Below are positions 50,311-55,610 of a DNA stretch of 64,000 bases, piece after piece. A program made the translations under genes and the position numbers. Location: IMG/VR virus record IMGVR_UViG_3300032677_000017, positions 19,020 through 83,019 of that record; one strand, given 5' to 3'. Source of the DNA: a virus. Numbering within the stretch: position 1 is the first letter of the stretch; every line of letters starts with the position of its first letter. The notes under the pieces were generated by a model that was not told where the DNA came from, made no database searches, and was given only the letters and a program-made list of their open reading frames with translations.

Positions 50311-50387
50311 AGCGGATATGGAGAAAGGGAGTCTCGTCAGCCTCATAAGCTGAATATCGCCGGAGTCGGGGTCCGGATCCGCAACCA
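50311..50387 (+). tRNA. tRNA-Met(CAT), A1-A72 mismatch
   Basis: Acceptor AGCGGAT/ATCCGCA has an unpaired A1-A72, a feature like that of bacterial initiator tRNAs, but the anticodon stem TCAGC/GCTGA lacks their three G-C pairs. Loop CTCATAA. It could serve as initiator, elongator or Ile2. Confidence 0.75.
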
Positions 50388-50392
50388 AGTTT

Positions 50393-50466
50393 GGACCATT
50401 GTTCTATGGGTATGATGTTCGGCTGTCTACCGAACAGAGCGAGTTCGAGTCTCGCATGGTCCGCCA
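50393..50466 (+). tRNA. tRNA-Asp(GTC)
   Basis: Acceptor GGACCAT/ATGGTCC, G73 and CCA, anticodon arm TTCGG-CTGTCTA-CCGAA, T-arm GCGAG-TTCGAGT-CTCGC. Confidence 0.85.
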
Positions 50467-50543
50467 ATGTCCGGGCTGGTGTAGGCCTCCTTTCCTCCGC
50501 GCCCACCGGAGGGGACAAAGTGGGCACAAGTTTTGGAGGAACA

Positions 50544-50579
50544 ATGATTCACGCGGAGGATGCCATGACAAGTACATAG
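50544..50579 (+). CDS. 11-residue micro-ORF (possible leader peptide)
   Basis: ATG after TTGGAGGAACA opens MIHAEDAMTST and stops at TAG. It lies 16 nt before the next small gene's start. A leader peptide is possible. Confidence 0.35.
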   Translation: MIHAEDAMTST

Positions 50580-50595
50580 TGAAAGGAGACTTGTC

Positions 50596-50781
50596 ATGGG
50601 CAATGCACACGCTTCAAGGCACCGTCGTGGGCTCGGAAAGCCATGTTCCATCGGTTGCCTTTATTGCGCGATGCGCCCCAAGGATGGGCCACCCGGGAAG
50701 CGGCGCAAAAACTACGCCAACAAAACTTCCAGGGGCCGCCATGTTCCCCATGGGCGCAACGCAAACCGCCGCAAGGGTTAA
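50596..50781 (+). CDS. small basic zinc-motif protein upstream of the tmRNA
   Basis: The protein has 61 residues from an ATG after AAAGGAGACTTGTC. It is Arg/Lys/His-rich with CSIGCLYC in the middle. A basic peptide directly before the tmRNA could be an RNA-binding or ribosomal-type protein. Its stop lies about 9 nt before the tmRNA acceptor piece. Confidence 0.55.
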   Translation: MGNAHASRHRRGLGKPCSIGCLYCAMRPKDGPPGKRRKNYANKTSRGRHVPHGRNANRRKG

Positions 50782-50787
50782 GCATGT

Positions 50788-51083
50788 CAACGCTGTAGGG
50801 ATGTGGTTTCGGACGCGGGTTCAATTCCCACCGGGTCCACCAGAGAGGGTTGGAAGCTGCTTTAGGACTTACCCCCTTGGAAAAAGTGAGCGGTTAATGT
50901 CAACCCTCTCTTGTGGGCCCGTCACGGTTTCGACGGGATCAGGGATCTACAGTTTCATGCCGGGATTGATGCTCACCGCAACGAGAATCAAACCATAAGT
51001 GCAGCAGCATTTGCGCTCCCGGTTGCCGCCTAAACAACGGTAACCCGTGGACGGCCGGGTTCCATGTAAAAAAACACCCGGCA
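50788..51083 (+). ncRNA. ssrA: two-piece (circularly permuted) tmRNA
   Basis: The acceptor piece comes first (about 50788-50842): a P2 strand with CTGTAG, T-arm GCGGG-TTCAATT-CCCAC, acceptor CGGGTCC, A73 and CCA. The coding piece follows (50915 to about 51083): GGGCCCG, which pairs with CGGGTCC and gives the G3-U70 alanine pair, then the signature GGTTTCGACGGG, CTACAG that pairs with CTGTAG, and a tag frame ending ...ISAAAFALPVAA and TAA, then a GCCGGGT/ACCCGGC hairpin. Between the pieces GAGAGGGTTG pairs with CAACCCTCTC, the expected precursor stem. It tags proteins from stalled ribosomes. Confidence 0.85.
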
Positions 51084-51090
51084 AGGTTTT

Positions 51091-51167
51091 GGCCCTGTCT
51101 GCTAAGTGGATAGGCAACTGGACTCTCACTCCGGAAATGACGGGTTCGAATCCCGCCAGGGCTACCA
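51091..51167 (+). tRNA. tRNA-Glu(CTC)
   Basis: Acceptor GGCCCTG/CAGGGCT (G1-T72), anticodon arm CTGGA-CTCTCAC-TCCGG, T-arm ACGGG-TTCGAAT-CCCGC, A73 and CCA. Confidence 0.85.
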
Positions 51168-51214
51168 AGTTGCATTTGTTTGGGAATTACGTACTTAACT
51201 CCCTTGGAGGGTAA

Positions 51215-51688
51215 ATGAGCATCGTTCATCAAAGTCAGTTGATGCCAGCCGAGAACAAGTTTCACGTCGGCAATAGCGAAGATGGAAAACATTACTGGAT
51301 CACTCCGCCTGATCTCTATTCGGCGCTGGACACAGAGTTTCACTTCGATTTTGACCCATGCCCCTTCCCGCTTCCGGTAGGCTTTGACGGCCTCACTTGC
51401 GAATGGGGTAAGTCTAATTACGTCAATCCGCCGTTTGGGTCCATCATTCATCAAGGCAAGAAGAAAGGTCCGACCGCTTGGGTCCGTAAGTCCATTGAAG
51501 AGCAGCAAAAAGGGAACCTCGTTGTGCTTGTCTACCCCGTCGATAAATGGGTGCTCATGATGCTCAAGGCTATCGGGACTAAAGTCCGAAACCTTGGCGA
51601 CGTTCGATGGCTTGCAACTGAGGACATGTCCATCGGCAAAGGTACTGGAAGGCATATTGCAGCTTTCATTTTGGAGCCGAAACTGTGA
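51215..51688 (+). CDS. DNA N6-adenine methyltransferase (phage Dam family)
   Basis: The protein has 157 residues. It has the phage Dam_MTase pattern: YWITPPDLYSALDTEFHFDFDPCPFP, then the catalytic NPPF (KSNYVNPPFGS) and LVVLVYPVDKW. A CTTGGAGGG site precedes the ATG. It may protect phage DNA from restriction. Confidence 0.8.
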   Translation: MSIVHQSQLMPAENKFHVGNSEDGKHYWITPPDLYSALDTEFHFDFDPCPFPLPVGFDGLTCEWGKSNYVNPPFGSIIHQGKKKGPTAWVRKSIEEQQKGNLVVLVYPVDKWVLMMLKAIGTKVRNLGDVRWLATEDMSIGKGTGRHIAAFILEPKL

Positions 51689-51721
51689 AAGGGACTCAAG
51701 TATATAAGTCCCATTTGTTTT

Positions 51722-51799
51722 GAGATGGCAGGCTGCGTCGGTTTGGCCCACGGTCTTTCACACCGTGCTACGCGGGTTCGACTCCCGTCCATCTCGCCA
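51722..51799 (+). tRNA. tRNA-Glu(TTC)
   Basis: Acceptor GAGATGG/CCATCTC, G73 and CCA, anticodon arm ACGGT-CTTTCAC-ACCGT, T-loop TTCGACT. Confidence 0.9.
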
Positions 51800-51817
51800 G
51801 TTCTATGAGGAGGAATC

Positions 51818-52000
51818 GTGAAGGTTGCAAGGAGTCACATCGTCGCCGCAATCGAGGTAGCTGATCAGATCAAGAACGGCAAGATTCTTTTTTATCCCAA
51901 ATACGCCATCAAGGCCAAACGCTATGCCGGAAAAGACAAATCCACCGGCGAGTTTGGGTGGACGGTATCGGTTGTTCCTCTCCGGCCAGTCAAAGCATAA
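51818..52000 (+). CDS. small protein upstream of the GGQ gene
   Basis: The protein has 60 residues from a GTG after GAGGAGGAATC (MKVARSHIVAAIEVADQIKNG...). It is a small alpha/beta sequence without a known motif. Its stop is 2 nt before the GGQ gene start, so the two are likely coupled. Confidence 0.5.
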   Translation: MKVARSHIVAAIEVADQIKNGKILFYPKYAIKAKRYAGKDKSTGEFGWTVSVVPLRPVKA

Positions 52001-52002
52001 AA

Positions 52003-52335
52003 ATGAAAACCCTCTTGTTTTCCCTTACTTCAAAAGATTTCGAGTTTCAGACTTTTTGCACTGGCGGCAACGGCGGCCAACACCGCAACGCAAAGCAAAA
52101 CGGTGTGCGGTGTATCCATACAGCCTCTGGGGCCAGGGCCGAACACCGCGACGGACGCGATCAGCGGAAGAATAAGGAAGAAGCCTTCCGCAAATGCGCC
52201 GAGACCCCTCAGTTTAAGGCTTGGCACAGGGCTGAAACTATGCGCCGCATGGGCCTCATGAAGAGCGTTGACCGGGCCGTTGATGAGGCTATGAGGCCAG
52301 AAAACATCAAGGTCGAGATTTTGAATGGGATCTAA
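52003..52335 (+). CDS. stop-codon-independent release-factor-like protein (GGQ domain, ArfB/RF-H type)
   Basis: The protein has 110 residues. The catalytic loop CTGGNGGQHRN has GGQ at residues 24-26, followed by GVRCIHTASG and RDQRKNKEEAFRKC, the RF-1 domain signature that cleaves peptidyl-tRNA on the ribosome. There is no codon-recognition domain. This is the layout of ArfB/ICT1-like rescue factors and PrfH. It lies 0.9 kb from the tmRNA and tRNA genes. Family assignment is strong; which rescue pathway is inferred. Confidence 0.8.
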   Translation: MKTLLFSLTSKDFEFQTFCTGGNGGQHRNAKQNGVRCIHTASGARAEHRDGRDQRKNKEEAFRKCAETPQFKAWHRAETMRRMGLMKSVDRAVDEAMRPENIKVEILNGI

Positions 52336-52359
52336 AGAGGACTTCGAGGAGTCTGATTG

Positions 52360-52433
52360 TGGAGCGGCCGAGGAGATTCAAACTCCCGTCATCGGATTGG
52401 AAGTCCGAGGCCCTATCATTGGACGACGGCCGC
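52360..52433 (-). tRNA. tRNA-Gly(TCC)
   Basis: Acceptor GCGGCCG/CGGCCGC, anticodon arm TCGGA-CTTCCAA-TCCGA, T-arm GGGAG-TTTGAAT-CTCCT, T73 and CCA. Confidence 0.85.
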
Positions 52434-52438
52434 AAATT

Positions 52439-53051
52439 TGGTGCCGGATGCTGGGCTTGAACCAGCTACCTCTCGCTTATATCGTATCCAATTGATCAAC
52501 CGATTTTAATTCATAGTCTGATGCCAATCTAACTCCTCGCACTTGATTGTTGGCTGACGGCTTGAATCTCAAGGCAATATCCCTTTTCAATTGTCTCAAT
52601 AAATCTGGTCCGAATAGATAGAACTTCCGATCATTCGGTTCGTAAGCTACGAGTGCATCTACTTGATTTTCGTAGCTACGATGAACAACTTTTCCGTGGT
52701 CAGTTGTATTATTTACAAATGATACCGAGAATGTCTTACCATTATTACGCCATGTTGTTTTTACCTGCACTCGTAGCAGTCGTTTTCCAGTGTCTACGAT
52801 CATATCGTAGCGGTGGCGGTCTCCAAGTGGAACAGATACCGCTAATCCTTGTTCAACACACCATAGAGCAAACCTCATCTCAGATATGTCGCCTGTCTGC
52901 TTGGTGTTAATTTTTGTTGTCGCGTTAATCATCGAACTCACAACCTTTCCATTATCGATGGAATCCTATTCCAAATTTATCTACGCTACAATCATATAAC
53001 ACATTACTCCTGTATACCGAACGCTCTAAGCCATCGGTGAGCTAATCCGGC
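52439..53051 (-). tRNA. split tRNA gene interrupted in the anticodon loop
   Basis: The 5' half (53051 to about 53014) has acceptor GCCGGAT, D-arm GCTC...GAGC and TTCGG. The 3' half (about 52479-52439) has CGAG, T-arm GCTGG-TTCAAGC-CCAGC, ATCCGGC, A73 and CCA. The acceptor halves pair perfectly. A 465-bp endonuclease gene lies between, with about 70 nt of A+T-rich spacer on its 5' side. The anticodon cannot be read; TAT is suggested by the 3' half (TATAAG). Confidence 0.6.
52477..52941 (-). CDS. PD-(D/E)XK homing endonuclease inside a split tRNA
   Basis: The protein has 154 residues from GTG after GGAAAGG. The PDDEXK pattern is TGDISEMRFALWC (E), GDRHRYDMIVD (D) and VQVKTTW (QxK type). This type of fold is known for I-Ssp6803I, encoded in a group I intron of a cyanobacterial tRNA-fMet. 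The gene's stop codon touches the 3' tRNA half. Confidence 0.7.
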   Translation of the reverse strand: MSSMINATTKINTKQTGDISEMRFALWCVEQGLAVSVPLGDRHRYDMIVDTGKRLLRVQVKTTWRNNGKTFSVSFVNNTTDHGKVVHRSYENQVDALVAYEPNDRKFYLFGPDLLRQLKRDIALRFKPSANNQVRGVRLASDYELKSVDQLDTI

Positions 53052-53056
53052 AAACC

Positions 53057-53132
53057 TGGTGCGGAGTGAGGGACTCGAACCCCCGACGACCTGCTTGTAA
53101 GGCAGACGATCTAGCCGCTGATCAAACTCCGC
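53057..53132 (-). tRNA. tRNA-Val(TAC)
   Basis: Acceptor GCGGAGT/ACTCCGC, anticodon arm TCTGC-CTTACAA-GCAGG, T-loop TTCGAGT, A73 and CCA. Confidence 0.85.
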
Positions 53133-53205
53133 AAAATACCCTAAACAACTTATAACTTAGGCGTATACATCAAAAAACCGGAACACGCCCAAGATACAAA
53201 GCAAC

Positions 53206-53282
53206 TGGAGCTGCCGACAGGACTCGAACCTGCCTTATCCACCTACGGTGTTCGCCTTCGGAGGGCGACCCGGTACGGCAGC
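53206..53282 (-). tRNA. odd tRNA with CCG anticodon, no D-arm and a long variable arm
   Basis: Acceptor GCTGCCG/CGGCAGC, T-arm GCAGG-TTCGAGT-CCTGT and anticodon arm TCGCC-CTCCGAA-GGCGA are strong. Only five nt separate positions 9 and 27, so there is no D-arm, while an 18-nt variable region can form CACC/GGTG. Nominally Arg(CCG). Confidence 0.55.
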
Positions 53283-53286
53283 AAAC

Positions 53287-53363
53287 TGGTGGTCGCAGGA
53301 AGAGTCGAACTTCCGGCCTACGGTTTAGGAAACCATCGCTCTATCCGTCTGAGCTATGCGACC
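53287..53363 (-). tRNA. tRNA-Arg(CCT)
   Basis: Acceptor GGTCGCA/TGCGACC, anticodon arm ATGGT-TTCCTAA-ACCGT, T-arm GGAAG-TTCGACT-CTTCC, A73 and CCA. Confidence 0.85.
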
Positions 53364-53380
53364 AAATCTGGTGATCCTAA

Positions 53381-53455
53381 TGGAAGACCTATCCCGGATC
53401 GAACGGGAATCATTCGCTTAGAAGGCGAGGCTCTATCCCTTTGAGCTATAGGTCC
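53381..53455 (-). tRNA. tRNA-Arg(TCT)
   Basis: Acceptor GGACCTA/TAGGTCT, anticodon arm CTCGC-CTTCTAA-GCGAA (one mismatch), T-arm TCCCG-TTCGATC-CGGGA, T73 and CCA. Confidence 0.75.
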
Positions 53456-53457
53456 AT

Positions 53458-53536
53458 TGGTGAGACGGGTGAGATTTGAACTCACGTTTATGACGACTTA
53501 AAAGGTCGTTGCCGAACCAGACTAGGCGACCGTCTC
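53458..53536 (-). tRNA. tRNA-Lys(TTT)
   Basis: Acceptor GAGACGG/CCGTCTC, anticodon arm ACGAC-CTTTTAA-GTCGT, T-arm GTGAG-TTCAAAT-CTCAC, A73 and CCA. Its first 15 nt are the end of the upstream endonuclease gene. Confidence 0.85.
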
Positions 53537-54121
53537 TCGTAAATTCTTGGTATATTCTCTGTTTGCTCTTGTACAACCATCGCAATGCCGAAGACCGCGA
53601 CGAGCTTCTGCTAAGTATCCCGACCTTGTTCCGTGCTGAATTTCAAGCAGTTTTCTCGGACCACCGTTGTTCTTCTTTTGATATTTACGAACGCAATCCT
53701 TGCAGTCAGATGCTAAACCATCCCAACGGCTTTTGTTCTTGCTGAACATCGCAACTGGCTGAGGCTTTTTGCAGGTTGAGCATCGTTTTGTCCCGTCTTC
53801 TTGGAGAGCGTTTCTGTACCTGCCGGATTGTTCCGCGCAATTCTGCATCTGTGAAACAATCCTTATGTTTCCAAGTTCGTAGTGACCAGAATCGCCAATC
53901 CTTGCCGCGTTAGGTGTAACGTCAGGATTCTCTTTTTGAAACTTCTCGTATTCAGGGATGGCCCATTTCAGCCATTCATCCCACGTCATTCGTAATTCCA
54001 CATTCGCGTAAGAGGGGTTCTTCCCATCTTTATTAAGACACCTTTTCAACATCCCATAATACGCTGCTTTTGCTCGATAAAGAGGGGTGCGATGAATCTC
54101 CGGGCTTTTGTAGGCAATCAT
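53522..54121 (-). CDS. HNH-type homing endonuclease ending in tRNA-Lys
   Basis: The protein has 199 residues. RIGDSGHYELGNIRIVSQMQN is the conserved HNH/NUMOD-type segment, and two CxxC pairs (CSTC...CKDC, CDGC) follow. The final codons ETVA and the stop are the acceptor and D-arm start of tRNA-Lys(TTT). A TTGACA-17-TAAGTT promoter ends 6 nt before the ATG. Confidence 0.7.
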   Translation of the reverse strand: MIAYKSPEIHRTPLYRAKAAYYGMLKRCLNKDGKNPSYANVELRMTWDEWLKWAIPEYEKFQKENPDVTPNAARIGDSGHYELGNIRIVSQMQNCAEQSGRYRNALQEDGTKRCSTCKKPQPVAMFSKNKSRWDGLASDCKDCVRKYQKKNNGGPRKLLEIQHGTRSGYLAEARRGLRHCDGCTRANREYTKNLRETVA

Positions 54122-54127
54122 GTCTTA

Positions 54128-54156
54128 AACTTAAAATAATCTTGCCTACGTGTCAA
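54128..54156 (-). promoter_or_regulatory. leaderless-type promoter of the 53522 endonuclease
   Basis: TTGACA (54156-54151), a 17-bp spacer, TAAGTT (54133-54128), then six nt and the ATG at 54121. Confidence 0.6.
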
Positions 54157-54232
54157 TGGTGGATGCGGAAGGATTTGAACCTTCATCTTCACGGGTAAGG
54201 GCCGTGCATACTAGCCGTTGTACTACGCATCC
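54157..54232 (-). tRNA. tRNA-Lys(CTT), C33
   Basis: Acceptor GGATGCG/CGCATCC, anticodon arm CACGG-CCCTTAC-CCGTG, T-arm GAAGG-TTCAAAT-CCTTC, A73 and CCA. Position 33 is C. Confidence 0.75.
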
Positions 54233-54234
54233 AC

Positions 54235-54329
54235 TGGGGCCGGAAGAGGGAATCGAACCCGTCTCGCATCGGTAATCTACCGACAACTACAAGGCTTATA
54301 AGACCTCGCGGCAACCTATGCTTTCCGGC
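54235..54329 (-). tRNA. class II tRNA with TAT anticodon
   Basis: Acceptor GCCGGAA/TTCCGGC, C73 and CCA, T-arm with TTCGATT, anticodon arm GAGGT-CTTATAA-GCCTT. A long variable arm CGGTAGATTACCG is present, as in Leu, Ser or Tyr tRNAs, yet the anticodon reads the Ile codon AUA. Confidence 0.6.
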
Positions 54330-54338
54330 AAAACTGCT

Positions 54339-54438
54339 GTTGTGCGATCCGGCCCTTACATCGGAAAAGATGCAGGATATTCCGGTTACTCGCTAGTCAG
54401 GCTCTCGCCCTTCTGCTGCCGCGTTTCACCCGCACAAC
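54339..54438 (-). ncRNA. unassigned structured RNA with 8-bp closing stem
   Basis: On the minus strand GTTGTGCG (54438-54431) pairs with CGCACAAC (54346-54339), and an inner TGCATC/GATGTA hairpin is present. It sits in the array like a tRNA but lacks a T-loop and CCA. It may be a decayed class II tRNA. Confidence 0.35.
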
Positions 54439-54443
54439 AACCT

Positions 54444-54516
54444 TGGTGCCGCACGGGGGAAACGATCCCCTACTCCGTCTGCTTTATGAGGGCAGCGTTC
54501 CTCTTGGATATGCGGC
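54444..54516 (-). tRNA. second tRNA-Met(CAT)-type gene
   Basis: Acceptor GCCGCAT/GTGCGGC, loop CTCATAA in a CTGCC/AGCAG stem with one mismatch, T-arm with ATCGTTT loop, A73 and CCA. The D-arm is short. It may be an Ile2 (lysidine) tRNA. Confidence 0.65.
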
Positions 54517-54521
54517 GAGTC

Positions 54522-54592
54522 TGGCGCGGGACCGGAGAGTCGAACTCCGCACGGCGGCGTTTGGAGTGCTGCCTGATCTCGGATCGTCCCGC
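54522..54592 (-). tRNA. tRNA-Trp(CCA)
   Basis: Acceptor GCGGGAC/GTCCCGC, G73 and CCA, T-arm CGGAG-TTCGACT-CTCCG, loop CTCCAAA. The anticodon stem has two mismatches. Confidence 0.7.
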
Positions 54593-54608
54593 ATTTTCAA
54601 AGAGCATT

Positions 54609-54632
54609 AAAAAACCCCCACCTGAGTGGAGG
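54609..54632 (-). terminator. intrinsic terminator within the tRNA array
   Basis: On the minus strand CCTCCAC pairs with GTGGGGG over TCAG, followed by TTTTTT. It separates the tRNA-Tyr/Ser/Leu block from tRNA-Trp and those beyond. Confidence 0.7.
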
Positions 54633-54657
54633 TCTGGTGGTGCCAACACGCAGACCC

Positions 54658-54723
54658 CTAAGACACGACTCCCCAAATGACCCGCTTGGTCATCCTGGTT
54701 ATCGGTTTGGTCTTGGTCATCAT
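54658..54723 (-). CDS. 21-residue micro-ORF
   Basis: MMTKTKPITRMTKRVIWGVVS lies between tRNA-Tyr and the terminator. The ribosome site is weak (GGGAAG, 9 nt away). It may not be translated. Confidence 0.25.
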   Translation of the reverse strand: MMTKTKPITRMTKRVIWGVVS

Positions 54724-54759
54724 GTTGTTAATCTTCCCATGGATGGGCTGCGATGTCAA

Positions 54760-54850
54760 TGGTGCGTTCGGCAGGATTCGAACCTGCAGCGTCCTCAAAG
54801 AGGATTCCGGGTTACAGCCGGACAGTGTCCACCGTCTCACCAGCGAACGC
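54760..54850 (-). tRNA. tRNA-Tyr(GTA)
   Basis: Class II: acceptor GCGTTCG/CGAACGC, anticodon arm TCCGG-CTGTAAC-CCGGA, variable hairpin TCCTC/GAGGA, T-arm GCAGG-TTCGAAT-CCTGC, A73 and CCA. Confidence 0.9.
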
Positions 54851-54856
54851 ACAATA

Positions 54857-54943
54857 TGGTGGAGGGTAATGGTATCCATCCATCATCCCTTACGGGAGCC
54901 ACGGTGTTCAGGACCGTTTGCCTCAGCATCGGCGGTACCCTCC
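54857..54943 (-). tRNA. tRNA-Ser(TGA), C33
   Basis: Class II: acceptor GGAGGGT/ACCCTCC, anticodon arm ACGGT-CCTGAAC-ACCGT with C at position 33, variable hairpin TCCC/GGGA. The T-loop ATGGATA is atypical. Confidence 0.7.
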
Positions 54944-54948
54944 AAACT

Positions 54949-55035
54949 TGGCGGTAGCGGCGTGAGTCCAACACGCAACGGCTTTCACCGTGTCCGCTTT
55001 CGAGGCGGGTGGGCTTGGCAATGCCCAACGCTACC
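54949..55035 (-). tRNA. tRNA-Ser(CGA)
   Basis: Class II: acceptor GGTAGCG/CGCTACC, loop CTCGAAA, T-arm GCGTG-TTGGACT-CACGC, G73 and CCA. Confidence 0.85.
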
Positions 55036-55036
55036 G

Positions 55037-55122
55037 TGGAGGAAGGCAGGTCACTCGAAGACCAGTCCTTACGGACCTCATCGCTTTCCAAGCGAGACCA
55101 CAACCTCAGTGGTTTACCTTCC
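55037..55122 (-). tRNA. tRNA-Ser(GGA)
   Basis: Class II: acceptor GGAAGGT/GCCTTCC, loop TTGGAAA, variable hairpin GTCC/GGAC, T-loop TTCGAGT, T73 and CCA. Confidence 0.8.
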
Positions 55123-55127
55123 CAAAC

Positions 55128-55214
55128 TGGCGGAGAGCCGAGGTCTTGATCCCCACTCCCGAAGGAGCCATCGGTTTAGCAAACCGCGCCCATGCCCTGA
55201 CGGGTTGACTCTCC
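55128..55214 (-). tRNA. tRNA-Ser(GCT)
   Basis: Class II: acceptor GGAGAGT/GCTCTCC, loop TTGCTAA in a CGGT/ACCG stem, variable hairpin CTCC/GGAG, G73 and CCA. Confidence 0.85.
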
Positions 55215-55279
55215 AAAATATCTACTGCATCGACATATCACCAAAACATGTCGATTTTCTGCCCATCTTTCGACGTATT

Positions 55280-55360
55280 TGGTGCCGCACGTCAGAATCG
55301 AACTGACAAACAATCAACAGTTTTTGAAACTGTCCGCTTTACCTATTTGCGTAGTGCGGC
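55280..55360 (-). tRNA. tRNA-Leu(CAA)
   Basis: Acceptor GCCGCAC/GTGCGGC, anticodon arm ACAGT-TTCAAAA-ACTGT, T-arm GTCAG-TTCGATT-CTGAC, A73 and CCA. The variable arm is only about 9 nt. Confidence 0.8.
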
Positions 55361-55367
55361 ACAATTT

Positions 55368-55459
55368 TGGTAGGCGTGGTGGGGGTCGAACCCACAGGTG
55401 ACCGTTTAGGGTACGGCAGTTTCTAAGACTGCTGGCTGATCCAATTCGCCGTCACGCCC
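55368..55459 (-). tRNA. tRNA-Leu(TAG)
   Basis: Class II: acceptor GGGCGTG/CACGCCT, anticodon arm GCAGT-CTTAGAA-ACTGC, T-arm GTGGG-TTCGACC-CCCAC, A73 and CCA. Confidence 0.9.
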
Positions 55460-55535
55460 ACGTTTTTGTTTTTTCTTCCACTCGTTAATAGTAAAATTGT
55501 GAGCTTTCTTGCAAGCATCACATCTGCACCCACGT
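55460..55535 (-). pseudogene. remnant of an endonuclease-type ORF between two tRNAs
   Basis: The minus frame here encodes RGCRCDACKKAHNFT followed by a Lys-rich helix, resembling the C-terminal cysteine/helix unit of the 53522 endonuclease (GLRHCDGCTRANREY). It is open into both neighbouring tRNAs but has no start of its own. It looks like a decayed insertion. Confidence 0.35.
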
Positions 55536-55609
55536 TGGAGAGCGCGAGAGGAATCGGACCTCCGTAAACGGCTTTGCAGGCCGCTGCATGACCACTCTGC
55601 CACGCGCTC
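55536..55609 (-). tRNA. tRNA-Cys(GCA)
   Basis: Acceptor GAGCGCG/CGCGCTC, anticodon arm GCGGC-CTGCAAA-GCCGT, T73 and CCA. T-loop TCCGATT. Confidence 0.85.
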
Positions 55610-55610
55610 G

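Noticed and set aside
51091-51167. 3' end CAGGGCTACCA considered as the tmRNA acceptor end
   Set aside because: It has its own 5' partner GGCCCTG and folds as a full tRNA-Glu(CTC); the tmRNA acceptor lies upstream instead.
52480-53014. Ordinary group I intron in the split tRNA
   Set aside because: After subtracting the endonuclease gene only about 70 nt remain, too few for the conserved core; kept only as a possibility.
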